64,000 nt of DNA. It comes from Streptomyces xiamenensis (lineage in GTDB: Bacteria; Actinomycetota; Actinomycetes; Streptomycetales; Streptomycetaceae). The position numbers and the translations under genes were made by a program. Location: the NCBI RefSeq assembly GCF_000993785.3, contig NZ_CP009922.3, positions 4,526,001 through 4,590,000 of the forward strand, written 5' to 3'. The notes under the pieces are model-generated. The model was given only the letters and a program-made list of their open reading frames with translations, did no database searches and was not told the origin of the DNA. Shown here piece after piece: positions 38,734-47,358 of this stretch (positions are counted from its first letter, which is position 1; each line of letters starts with the position of its first letter).

Positions 38734-38946
38734 GTGCGGAGCACTCCCCACCCCCCGCCCCCGGACCCGGCGACGGCGGTACCCGCCGCGACAGCGCTCG
38801 CTGTGACGCGCGCCGTGACGGCGGCCGTGACCTCCCCCGCGACGGCGTCCCCCGCGTCGTCGCCCGCCCGGGGTGGCACCACGCCCTCCGGGACCGCTGC
38901 CGCCGCGCCCCGTTCCACCTCTCGCACCGGGAGGTGCGGGCGATGA
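38734..38946 (+). CDS. Short Pro/Ala/Thr-rich ORF, possible coupling peptide
   Basis: A 70-residue frame starting at GTG 38734 after a strong GAAGGAG site and ending in ATGA, which overlaps the dehydratase start. Composition is low-complexity (Pro, Ala, Thr, Ser, Arg) with repeated Ala-Val-Thr units, and no homology is recognisable. It lacks an acidic leader and Cys, so a precursor role is unlikely. It may be a real small protein, a translational-coupling leader, or an N-terminal dehydratase extension thrown out of frame. Confidence 0.35.
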   Translation: MRSTPHPPPPDPATAVPAATALAVTRAVTAAVTSPATASPASSPARGGTTPSGTAAAAPRSTSRTGRCGR

Positions 38947-41591
38947 CGCTGGGGCGGCATTTCATGGTGCGGGTCGGCGGGCTGCCCGTAGAGGGCGTGC
39001 GGGGGCTGCGCGCTCCCGCGTCGCGCGCGTGGGCGGACGAGGTGCTGGAGCGCACCGAGCGGCTCGCCGCCGAGGGCGAGCGGATCGGGGATCTGCTGCA
39101 CGACCTGGTCGCGCGGACCGGAGCGGAGGACGGCGGCGCCCGGCGTGCCCTGCTGCGGCTGCGGCGCGAGGTGTTCAACAACCGGCTGCCGCGTGACCCC
39201 GCCGCCGATCTGGCGCTGGTCGGCGGCCTGGACCCGGCGGCCGGCCGGGTCCTGGAGTCCTGGCTCGGCGACCGGGCCGCGCTCGCCGACCGTACGGAGC
39301 AGGGCGCCGCTCTGCTGTCCGCCGAGACCGCGGCTGCCCGCGCCGCGCTGCGCGAACTGGCCGCCGAGGAGCGGCTGCGCTCCGGCCTGCTGCTGGCCTC
39401 GCCCGCGCTCGACGCCCAGCTCGACGGCTATCTGCGCGCCCCCAGGGACGACAAGCGGTCGCGGAAGATCGAACGGTCGCTGCTCGCCTACCTCTACCGC
39501 ACCGCCTGCAAGACCAGCCCGTTCGCCACCTTCACCGGCGTGGCCCCGGGCGAGTTCACCGACGACGACGCCACCGCCACCGCCCGCACTCTGCACGCCG
39601 CCGGGCCCTGGCACAGTCACCCGCGCCTCAACGTGCTGGCCCTGGGCCGCATCGCCGAGGCCATCACCGCCGACCCGGTCCGCCGCGCCGATCTCCCGGT
39701 GGCCCTCGCCTCCGGCTGGGGCCGCGAGGAGGACCGGGTCCGCTATGTCCGCCGCTGGGTGACCGCCGGGGACGACGACACCGCCGTCACCTTCGACACC
39801 GTCAAGGACCGGCTGTTCTTCCTGCGCCGCAGCGGCGCCCTGGAGCGGATGCTCGGCCTGTTCGAGCGCCGCCCGCAACTGCGCCACGGCGAACTCGCCG
39901 CCTGGCTCGCCGAGGTCAGCGGCGCCGATACCGCCGAGGTGGACCGCTACCTCGGCGCCCTGCTCGACGTCGGCATGGTGCAGATCCCGGCCCTGCGCAC
40001 CCAGGCCCACGACACCGATCCGCTGCGCGCCTTCCAGGACTCCCTGCGCACCCTGGACCGCCCCTGGGCGGACGATGTCGCCGCCGCCCTCGACGCACCC
40101 GCCGCCGCCCTGGACCGCTACCCGGACGCGGACCCCGCCGAGCGCCGTACCCTGCTCGCCGAGCTGCGCGCCCAACTGGCCGCCGTGCAGACCGGCCTGG
40201 GCGCCACCACCGCCCGCGTACCGCGCACCCTCCTGTACGAGGACGCCCTCGCGCCCGCCGTCCGCGCCCCGCGCGCCGCCTGGGAGCAGCCCGTCGGCAC
40301 CGGACTGCGCGCCGTCGAACGCGTCCTGCCCGCCTTCGACCTGACGCTGCCGCAGCGCATCACCTTCCAGGGGTTCTTCCTGGCCCGCTACGGCCGCGGC
40401 GGACGCTGCGACGACCTGCTGAAACTGGTCCACGACTTCCACGAGGACTTCTTCGACCAGTACCTGTCGTTCGCGGCCCGCCGCACCCCCTTCGACGCGC
40501 AGGGACGCTACGTCCCCGAGCCCAACTGGCTCGGCCTGCCCGCCCTGGGCGCCCTGGACGCCGCACGCCGCGCCTTCACCGACGGCGTCCGCGCCCGCTG
40601 GGACCGCCACCAGGACACGGACAGCGGCCCCGACGAGGACCTCGTCCTGGACGACGCGCTCCTCGACGAGGTGGCCGACGCCCTCGGGCCCGCGGCCCAC
40701 GGCCGCCAGTACTACAGCCACCACGTCCAGCTCGCCGGCTCGCTCGTCGTCCTCAACCGCTCCTACGGCGGCCTGTCCTTCCCCTTCAGCCGCTTCACCC
40801 ACGCGCTGGGCACCGGGACCACCACGGCGCTGCGCGAGCGCAACCGCGCCCTCCAGCCGCCCGGCGCCGTCTTCGCCGAGGTCACCGGCGGGCCGGTGAC
40901 CTCCAACCTCAATCTGCACGCCCGGCTCACCGACCACGAGATCGTCTGCCCCGGGGAGACCGGCTCCGCCCCCGAGGAACACCGGCTCCACCTGGAGGAC
41001 CTCTATCTGGAGCACGACCCGGCCACCGACCGGCTGGCGCTGCGCTCCACCCGGCTGGGCGGCACCGAGGTCATCCCGGTCTACCTGGGCTACCTCGTCC
41101 CGCTCGCCCTCCCCGAGGTGCCGCGCACCCTGCTGCTGCTGTCCCCCAGCTCCATGGCGCCGGTCGATGTGTGGGGCGGGGTCCCGGAGTCCGAGCCGCA
41201 CGAGGGCGTCACCCGCCGCCCCCGGGTGCGCCACGGCGAGCTGGTGCTCTCCCGCCGCCGCTGGAGCGCGCCCGCCTCCGTCCTGCCGCTGCGCGGGCCC
41301 GGCACCGGCGAGCAGGAGTGGTTCCTCGGCTGGCACCGCTGGCGGCGCCGGCACGGGCTGCCCGCGCAGACCTTCGTCACCGTCGCGGACAGCGGGGCGC
41401 GCGGCGCCACCGGCGCCAAGCCGCAGTACCTGGACGCCGACAGCCCGCTGTCGCTGGCCGCCTTCGAGGCCCTGCTGAAGTCGCCGTCCGCCAAGGCCGT
41501 TTTCCGCGAGGCGCTGCCCGGCGAGGACGCGGCCCTCACCCGTACCGAACGCGGCACCCATGTCGCCGAGCTGTCCGTGGAGACCTTCTGA
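38943..41591 (+). CDS. LanB-type dehydratase, tRNA-dependent glutamylation protein
   Basis: An 882-residue lantibiotic dehydratase N-terminal protein (Lant_dehydr_N). It transfers glutamate from glutamyl-tRNA to Ser/Thr side chains of the precursor. Typical segments are FMVRVGGLP at the start, RRALLRLRREVFNNRLP, and RSRKIERSLLAYLYRTACKTSPFATFTGV. The C-terminal third has GRQYYSHHVQLAGSLVVLNRSYGG and FSRFTHALG. I chose ATG 38943, which overlaps the upstream ORF as ATGA, over GTG 38934. The elimination activity is on the next gene (TGATG overlap), the split arrangement of goadsporin and thiopeptide pathways. Confidence 0.9.
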   Translation: MTLGRHFMVRVGGLPVEGVRGLRAPASRAWADEVLERTERLAAEGERIGDLLHDLVARTGAEDGGARRALLRLRREVFNNRLPRDPAADLALVGGLDPAAGRVLESWLGDRAALADRTEQGAALLSAETAAARAALRELAAEERLRSGLLLASPALDAQLDGYLRAPRDDKRSRKIERSLLAYLYRTACKTSPFATFTGVAPGEFTDDDATATARTLHAAGPWHSHPRLNVLALGRIAEAITADPVRRADLPVALASGWGREEDRVRYVRRWVTAGDDDTAVTFDTVKDRLFFLRRSGALERMLGLFERRPQLRHGELAAWLAEVSGADTAEVDRYLGALLDVGMVQIPALRTQAHDTDPLRAFQDSLRTLDRPWADDVAAALDAPAAALDRYPDADPAERRTLLAELRAQLAAVQTGLGATTARVPRTLLYEDALAPAVRAPRAAWEQPVGTGLRAVERVLPAFDLTLPQRITFQGFFLARYGRGGRCDDLLKLVHDFHEDFFDQYLSFAARRTPFDAQGRYVPEPNWLGLPALGALDAARRAFTDGVRARWDRHQDTDSGPDEDLVLDDALLDEVADALGPAAHGRQYYSHHVQLAGSLVVLNRSYGGLSFPFSRFTHALGTGTTTALRERNRALQPPGAVFAEVTGGPVTSNLNLHARLTDHEIVCPGETGSAPEEHRLHLEDLYLEHDPATDRLALRSTRLGGTEVIPVYLGYLVPLALPEVPRTLLLLSPSSMAPVDVWGGVPESEPHEGVTRRPRVRHGELVLSRRRWSAPASVLPLRGPGTGEQEWFLGWHRWRRRHGLPAQTFVTVADSGARGATGAKPQYLDADSPLSLAAFEALLKSPSAKAVFREALPGEDAALTRTERGTHVAELSVETF

Positions 41592-42646
41592 TGACGACGC
41601 CGACGACACCCATGACCACCACCGCCGGCGGCGCCTGGCAGGCCACCCACATCCACTACGCCGCCAACCCGCGCCCCCTGCTGCTGCACTGCGTGCGCCC
41701 GCTGGTCGCCGCACTGGAGGCGGACGGGCTGCTGGCCAACTGGTTCTTCATCAACTACTGGCTGGAGGGCCCGCATGTGCGGCTGCGCCTGAAGCCGGCC
41801 GACGCCGCCGCCGAACCCGAGGTGCGCCGCCGCACCGCCGCCGCCGTGGACGCCTTCCTCGCCGAGCGCCCCGCCCTGTACGAGGTGGACGCCGGCTTCC
41901 TCAAGGACTTCTACAACCAGCTTTTCGAGATCGAGTTCCCCGAGGACGAGCGCGGCGCCTACCTGAACCCCGAGGGGCAGATGAACCTGCGCCCCAACAA
42001 CAGCCACGCGCCGATGCCCTACGAGCCGGAGTACGGCAAGTACGGCGGCCCGGCCGGGATCGAGCTGGCCGAGTGGCACTTCCGGCACTCCAGCGACCTG
42101 GTCATCGACGCGTTCCGCACCAAGAACCTGCATCTGCGCACCGTGCTGCTGGGCACCTCGGCCCAGCTGATGACGGTGATGTCGGCGGCGTTCATCCCCG
42201 GCGAGCCGGAGCTGGCCGCTTACCTCGACGACTACTACACCTTCTGGCACCGGGCGTTCCCGGGCACCGGGTTCATCGGCTCCACCGAGTACGAGCGCAA
42301 GGCCGACGAGGTCGGGCCGGAACTGGCCCGCTGGTACACCCGCATCCGCGCCGCGCTCGACGCAGGGGAGCCGGAGCGGCTGCCCGGGTTCCTGGCGGGC
42401 TGGGCGACGCACTGCGTGGAGCTGCGCGAGCGGGCGCACGCGCTGGCGCTCTCCGGGGACCTGGTGTTCCGGTCCTGGGAGGGGGACCGCGAGGAGCGCG
42501 TCACCGACCCGGACGAGGCCCTGGTCCGGCTGCTCTCCCCGTACATGCACATGACCAACAACCGACTGCACGTCACCATCCAGGACGAGGCGTACCTCTC
42601 CCACGTCCTGGGCCGCGCGCTGCGCGGATGGGTGATGACCTCATGA
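41591..42646 (+). CDS. LanB-type glutamate-elimination protein (thiopeptide-type SpaB C-domain)
   Basis: A 351-residue PF14028-type protein that removes the glutamyl group to leave dehydroalanine or dehydrobutyrine. WFFINYWLEGPHVRLRLKP carries the HxRxR element whose arginines are needed for elimination in NisB. YMHMTNNRLHV resembles the conserved His-Met/Asn-Arg segment. These residues favour an elimination enzyme over a [4+2] pyridine synthase of the same fold, but sequence alone cannot fully separate them. It is coupled to the glutamylation gene and overlaps the M50 gene by four bases. No second PF14028 protein is present in the window. Confidence 0.85.
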   Translation: MTTPTTPMTTTAGGAWQATHIHYAANPRPLLLHCVRPLVAALEADGLLANWFFINYWLEGPHVRLRLKPADAAAEPEVRRRTAAAVDAFLAERPALYEVDAGFLKDFYNQLFEIEFPEDERGAYLNPEGQMNLRPNNSHAPMPYEPEYGKYGGPAGIELAEWHFRHSSDLVIDAFRTKNLHLRTVLLGTSAQLMTVMSAAFIPGEPELAAYLDDYYTFWHRAFPGTGFIGSTEYERKADEVGPELARWYTRIRAALDAGEPERLPGFLAGWATHCVELRERAHALALSGDLVFRSWEGDREERVTDPDEALVRLLSPYMHMTNNRLHVTIQDEAYLSHVLGRALRGWVMTS

Positions 42647-43746
42647 GCGGGGCCGCCGCCACCGCCGACTACCGGCCGGCGCTGCGCGCGGGCGTGCTGC
42701 TGAGCGAACCACTGCTCCACGGGCCCCGCACGGTCCACCTGGTGCACCACCCGGGCGGCGACCGGTCGTTCGAGATCGGCGTCCGCGAACACTTCCTGCT
42801 GGCCCGGATGGACGGTCACCGCACCCTGGAGGAACTGGGCACGGCGTACGCGCGGGAGTACGGCCGGCGGCTCGGCGACGCCCACTGGCGGCAACTGCTC
42901 GCCCTGCTCGGCACCAAGGGCCTGCTGGCGGGCGCCCCCGAGCACCCCGCACCGCCCGCTGCGGAGCGCCCCGCCAACCGGCTGCTGCGCGGCTCCCTGC
43001 CGCTGGTCGCCGACGCCGACGCCACCGCCACCCGGCTGCACCGCGCCGTACGCCCGCTGCTCGCCGCCCGCTGGATCGTGCCGCTGCTGGTCCTGATCGC
43101 CGCCATGGAGATCACCCTCGCCCTGCACGCCGGGGTGCTGCTGGACGGCGCCGTCACCGTCCTCACCCACCCGGTGCTGCTCGCCGGTGTCTTCGCCCTG
43201 CTGTGGCTGAGCACCGCCGCCCACGAACTCGCCCACGGCATCACGGCCCGCCACTACGGCGGAACGGTCGGCGAGATCGGGTTGCGCTGGCGGCTACCGA
43301 TGGTGATCATGTATTGCACGGTTGACAACTACCGCTATCTGGCGACGCGTTGGCGCCGTATCCATGTCGCGGCGGCCGGGGCCGTGATGAACGCCCTGTT
43401 TCTGCTGCCCTTCTTCGTGTGGTGGCTGCTCGCCCCGGACGGCGCCACCGCCGACGCCCTGGCCGGGCTGCTGTTCCTCGGCTCCCTGCACGCCTTCACC
43501 ATGCTCATCCCGCTCCCCCCACTGGACGGCTACACCATCGTCTGCCAAGCGGTCGGCGCCACCGGCCTCGCCGGCTCCAGCCGCACCTACCTCACCGCCG
43601 TCCTGCGCCGCGACCGTACGGCGCTGGCCGGCCATCCGCCCCGCGCCCGCCGGGTGTACGCGGCCTACGCCGCCACCGCCCTCGCCTCCGTCGCCGCCGC
43701 GCTCGCAGTCCTCGCCGTCCTCGCCCACGCCGTGCTCACCCGCTGA
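42643..43746 (+). CDS. M50-family membrane metalloprotease with PqqD-like N terminus
   Basis: A 367-residue membrane protein. About 110 N-terminal residues resemble PqqD/RRE-like domains (SFEIGVREHFLLARMDGHRTLEELGTAY in shorter pieces). Next come four to six membrane segments with the zinc site HELAH (His194, Glu195, His198) and the later ligand Asp295 in PPLDG. It is intramembrane in the manner of site-2 proteases. In this operon it is a strong candidate for leader removal coupled to export, with the N-terminal domain holding the leader. ATG 42643 overlaps the elimination gene (ATGA). An alternative role is immunity. Confidence 0.82.
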   Translation: MSGAAATADYRPALRAGVLLSEPLLHGPRTVHLVHHPGGDRSFEIGVREHFLLARMDGHRTLEELGTAYAREYGRRLGDAHWRQLLALLGTKGLLAGAPEHPAPPAAERPANRLLRGSLPLVADADATATRLHRAVRPLLAARWIVPLLVLIAAMEITLALHAGVLLDGAVTVLTHPVLLAGVFALLWLSTAAHELAHGITARHYGGTVGEIGLRWRLPMVIMYCTVDNYRYLATRWRRIHVAAAGAVMNALFLLPFFVWWLLAPDGATADALAGLLFLGSLHAFTMLIPLPPLDGYTIVCQAVGATGLAGSSRTYLTAVLRRDRTALAGHPPRARRVYAAYAATALASVAAALAVLAVLAHAVLTR

Positions 43747-43782
43747 ACCACCGAACGCCGAACCGCCAGAAGGAGATCCCCC

Positions 43783-44688
43783 GTGCCCACCCCCGATCCG
43801 GCCGTCGAACTGTCGGACATCCACAAGAGTTACGGCGCCAAACACGCCGTGGACGGCATCTCCTTCAGCATCGCCCAGGGCGAGTTCTTCGGCCTGCTCG
43901 GGCCCAACGGCGCCGGCAAGACCACCCTGATCGAGATCATGGAGGGCCTGCGGCAGGCCGACGCGGGCACCGTCACCGTACTGGGCCACCGGCCCTGGCC
44001 CCGCGACATCGCCCTGCTGCCCCGCATCGGGCTCCAGACACAGAGTTCGGCGTTCTTCGTCCGCCTCACCGCCCACGAGCACCTGCGCACCGTGGCCGCC
44101 CTCTACCGCGCCGACCGCGCGGCGGTGGACCGTACCCTGGCCCGCGTCGGGCTCACCGCACAGGCCGGAGTCCGCGTCGAGGACCTCTCCGGCGGCCAGC
44201 GGCAGCGCCTGGCGATCGCCTCCGCGCTGGTCCACGACCCCGAGCTGATCTTCCTGGACGAGCCCACCGCCGCCCTCGACCCGCAGGCCCGCCGCGAACT
44301 GTGGCAGGTGCTGCGCGACCTCAAGGGCGCCGGCCGCACCATCGTCTACACCACCCACCACCTGGACGAGGCCGAGGCGCTGTGCGACCGGGTGGCCATC
44401 GTGGTGGACGGACGGATCACCGCGCTCGACACCCCCAACCGGCTGATCGCCGCCGGCTCCGCCGCCACCCGCCTGGTGGTCCCCGCCGACCGGCTCACCC
44501 TGGAGGCGGCCGGCGCCCTGCCCGGCGTCATCTCGGCCACGCTCGACGGCGACGCCGTGGTCCTGGAGACCGCCGACGCCGGCCCGCTGCTCGCCGCCGT
44601 GGAGAAGGCCGCCGGCGGTCTGCACGGGGTGCAGACCCGCACCGCCACCCTGGAGGACGTCTACCTCCAGCTGACCAACCAGCCCTGA
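43783..44688 (+). CDS. ABC exporter ATP-binding protein
   Basis: A 301-residue DrrA/CcmA-type ATPase. It has Walker A GPNGAGKT, signature LSGGQRQR, Walker B LIFLDEPTAALD and the H-loop in YTTHHLDEAE, with a C-terminal extension usual for this type. GTG 43783 follows AGAAGGAG. It pairs with the ABC-2 permease directly downstream to export the mature peptide and so probably gives self-resistance. Confidence 0.93.
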   Translation: MPTPDPAVELSDIHKSYGAKHAVDGISFSIAQGEFFGLLGPNGAGKTTLIEIMEGLRQADAGTVTVLGHRPWPRDIALLPRIGLQTQSSAFFVRLTAHEHLRTVAALYRADRAAVDRTLARVGLTAQAGVRVEDLSGGQRQRLAIASALVHDPELIFLDEPTAALDPQARRELWQVLRDLKGAGRTIVYTTHHLDEAEALCDRVAIVVDGRITALDTPNRLIAAGSAATRLVVPADRLTLEAAGALPGVISATLDGDAVVLETADAGPLLAAVEKAAGGLHGVQTRTATLEDVYLQLTNQP

Positions 44689-44707
44689 AGCGACGGAGTA
44701 CGACACC

Positions 44708-45463
44708 ATGAGCGCCTACGCGGCCCTGAGCGAGGCCGGCTACCGGGCCTACACCCGGGACAAGACCACCCTCTTCTTCACCTTCGCCTTCCCGCTCCTC
44801 TTCCTGGTGGTCTTCGGGCTGATCTTCAGCGGCCAGACGGTGGAGGAGAGCGGGCGCCCCTACATCTCCTACATCGCGCCCGGCGTGCTGTCCTGGGGCG
44901 TGGCCAACGCCGCCGTCTTCGGCGTCGGCTTCGTGCTGATGCAGTGGCGGCGCGACGATCTGCTGCGCGTCATCCGGATGACCCCGACCCCGCTGACCAC
45001 GGTGCTCGGCTCGCGCTACGTCCTGTCCATCGGCATCGGCCTCATCCAGGCGGTGCTGTTCGTCGCCGTCGCCCTGCTGCCCGCCTTCGGCCTGGAACTG
45101 GACGCCGGCTGGCCGCTGGCCGTACCGGTCCTGGTGCTGGGCATCACGGCGTTCCTGGCGCTGGGCGTGATCGTCGGCAGCTTCGCCCGCACCCCCGAGG
45201 CGGTGGCGGCGGTCGCCAACTGCCTGATGGTGCCGATGGCGTTCCTGTCCGGCTCGTTCTTCCCGCTGGACGCGATGCCGTCCTGGATGCAGACCCTGTC
45301 GTGGATCTTCCCGCTGAAGTACCTCAACGACGGCGTCTCCGCCGCGCTCACCGGCTCCGGCGGCGGCACCGACATCGCGGTGGGCGCCGCGGGACTCGCC
45401 GCGTTCGCCGTGGTGTTCGGCGCGCTCGCCCTGAAGACCTTCCGCTGGAGCGACCGCACCTGA
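44708..45463 (+). CDS. ABC-2 type exporter permease
   Basis: A 251-residue membrane protein with six predicted helices. The first is FFTFAFPLLFLVVFGLIF. The ABC-2 signature region is MVPMAFLSGSFFPLDAMPSWMQ, followed by the amphipathic segment before ALTGSGG. ATG 44708 follows GGAG, 19 bases after the ATPase stop. Together they form the cluster's exporter. Confidence 0.92.
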   Translation: MSAYAALSEAGYRAYTRDKTTLFFTFAFPLLFLVVFGLIFSGQTVEESGRPYISYIAPGVLSWGVANAAVFGVGFVLMQWRRDDLLRVIRMTPTPLTTVLGSRYVLSIGIGLIQAVLFVAVALLPAFGLELDAGWPLAVPVLVLGITAFLALGVIVGSFARTPEAVAAVANCLMVPMAFLSGSFFPLDAMPSWMQTLSWIFPLKYLNDGVSAALTGSGGGTDIAVGAAGLAAFAVVFGALALKTFRWSDRT

Positions 45464-45478
45464 GAAGGGGCCACCCGC

Positions 45479-47347
45479 ATGCGTCTCCCCACCGCCACCG
45501 CCACCCCTCTGGAAGCGGCCCGCGCCCAGTTGGCCACTGCCCTGGGCACCCCCGTGGTCCCGCTGGGCGCCGGCGACGCCCTCCAGACCGCCGGGCCCGA
45601 CCCGTACGCCGCCGAGCGGCCCGCCGCCACCGTGCACCTCAGCTCCCGCGCCGTCCTGCTCGGGCCGTGGGGGCACCCGGGTGCGGGCGGCGGCTGCGGC
45701 CACTGCCTGGCCATCCGCTGGCAGCGGCTGCGTTCCCGCTCCGAACGGGAGGCGCTGGAGCTGGGCTTCGACCCCGACGGGGCCACCGCCTGGCCGGTGC
45801 TCACCGATTACGCGCTGGACGCGGTGCGGGCCGCCCGCGCGGCGCTCGCGCCCCGCCCACTGCCGCCCGGCGAACCCGCCCGCGTCACCCGGATCGACCT
45901 GAACACCCTGGCGCTGGCCACCTTCCCGCTGCTGCCGGAACCGCTGTGCCCGCACTGCGTACGGCCGGCCCCCGCCTCCGCCGAGCGCGCCCGGATGCGG
46001 CTGACCCCCTCACCCCGGACGGCCGGACACCGCACCCGTCCGCTGGCCTCGTTCCCGCTGCCCGAGAACGCCCTCGCCAACCCGGTGTGCGGCGCGCTCG
46101 GCTCGCGCACCGAACTCAACCCCGTCTCCACCACCACCGCCCCCGTCTCCGGCAGCCACTTCGTGCGCGGGTACGCCGGTCTCAACGACGTCACCTGGAG
46201 CGGTCAGGCCTCGCGCTACGAGACCAGCCGCCGGCTCGCCTTCCTGGAGGGCCTGGAACGGTACGCCGGCACCCACGCGCGGCGCGGCCTCCAGCCGGTG
46301 CGCGGCTCGTACCACGACCTGCTGCGCGCCCACGGGGAGCGCCAGGTCCTGCACCCGGCGGACTGCGGCCTGTACGCCGAGGCCACCTACCGCGAGGACC
46401 CGCTGCTCTCCCCGTTCGACCCGGACCGTGAAATCCCCTGGCTGTGGGGGCACTCGCTGGGCCAGGACCACCCGGTCCTGGTGCCGGCCAGACTGGCGCA
46501 CTACGGCGCGGGGGAGCGGGCCGACAACTTCGTCTTCGAGTGCTCCAACGGCTGCGCCACCGGCGGCACCCTGACCGAGGCGATCCTGTTCGGGCTGCTG
46601 GAACTGATCGAACGCGACGCGTTCCTGGTCGCCTGGTACGGGCGGACCCGCCCGGCCCGCATCGACCTGGACAGCTGCCGCGACCCGGCCATCCGCACCG
46701 CCCTGGACCGGGCGGAACTGCTCGGCTACGAGGTGCGGGCCTTCGACACCCGCGCCGACCTGCCAGTACCGGTTATCACAGGTCTCGCGGTACGGCGCGA
46801 CGGCGGCCCCGGATATCTCTCCTTCGGCGCGGCGGCGGCCCTGGACGCGGAGTCGGCCGTGGACAGCGCGCTCTCCGAGGTCCTCACCTATATCCCGCAC
46901 CTGCCCTACCAGGTGGGGGAGCGGCTGGCGGAACTGCGGGCGATGGCGCGGGACCACACCCGGGTCGAGCATCTGAAGGACCACGCCCAGCTGTACGGCC
47001 TGCCGGAGATGGCCGAGCACGCCCAGCACTTCCTCGCCCCCGCGGCGGCCGTCCCCCTGGCGGACGCCTTCGCCGACTGGGAGGCGGTACGGCCGCGCAC
47101 CGGTGACCTGCTGGACGATCTGCACGCGCTGCGCGACGCGCTGGCCACCGCAGGACACGACGTGATCGCCGTCGACCAGACCACCCCGGAACAGGCGGCG
47201 ATCGGCCTGCACACCGTCGCCACCCTCGTCCCGGGACTGCTCCCGCTGGACTTCGGCCACCGGCGCCAGCGCGCCCCGCTCATGCCCAGACTCCACCGAC
47301 TGGCGGGCACGACGGACCTCAACCCGGCCCCGCACCCCTTCCCTTAG
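45479..47347 (+). CDS. YcaO-type azoline cyclodehydratase 2
   Basis: A 622-residue YcaO, homologous to the one at 35232 and nearly the same length. ATP-binding residues are in EGLERYAG (Glu257, Glu260), ELIERDAF (Glu375, Glu378) and SEVLTY (Glu467). The C terminus again ends PAPHPFP. The N-terminal part keeps the CxxC pairs CGHC and CPHC. Both copies look catalytically complete, so neither is obviously a degenerate scaffold. It is the last gene of the operon; ATG 45479 follows GAAGGGG. A convergent methyltransferase gene ends 12 bases downstream. Confidence 0.93.
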   Translation: MRLPTATATPLEAARAQLATALGTPVVPLGAGDALQTAGPDPYAAERPAATVHLSSRAVLLGPWGHPGAGGGCGHCLAIRWQRLRSRSEREALELGFDPDGATAWPVLTDYALDAVRAARAALAPRPLPPGEPARVTRIDLNTLALATFPLLPEPLCPHCVRPAPASAERARMRLTPSPRTAGHRTRPLASFPLPENALANPVCGALGSRTELNPVSTTTAPVSGSHFVRGYAGLNDVTWSGQASRYETSRRLAFLEGLERYAGTHARRGLQPVRGSYHDLLRAHGERQVLHPADCGLYAEATYREDPLLSPFDPDREIPWLWGHSLGQDHPVLVPARLAHYGAGERADNFVFECSNGCATGGTLTEAILFGLLELIERDAFLVAWYGRTRPARIDLDSCRDPAIRTALDRAELLGYEVRAFDTRADLPVPVITGLAVRRDGGPGYLSFGAAAALDAESAVDSALSEVLTYIPHLPYQVGERLAELRAMARDHTRVEHLKDHAQLYGLPEMAEHAQHFLAPAAAVPLADAFADWEAVRPRTGDLLDDLHALRDALATAGHDVIAVDQTTPEQAAIGLHTVATLVPGLLPLDFGHRRQRAPLMPRLHRLAGTTDLNPAPHPFP

Positions 47348-47358
47348 GGATAGAGGGG

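Noticed and set aside
38734..38946. Second RiPP precursor
   Set aside because: No acidic leader motif and only one Cys near the end; the composition is simple Pro/Ala/Thr repeats.
34281..41714. A very long open frame on the minus strand (about 2,470 codons) opposite the RiPP operon
   Set aside because: It is antisense to well-recognised genes, is Gly/Ala/Arg/Val-rich with no domains, and arises from the GC-biased third positions of the true genes.
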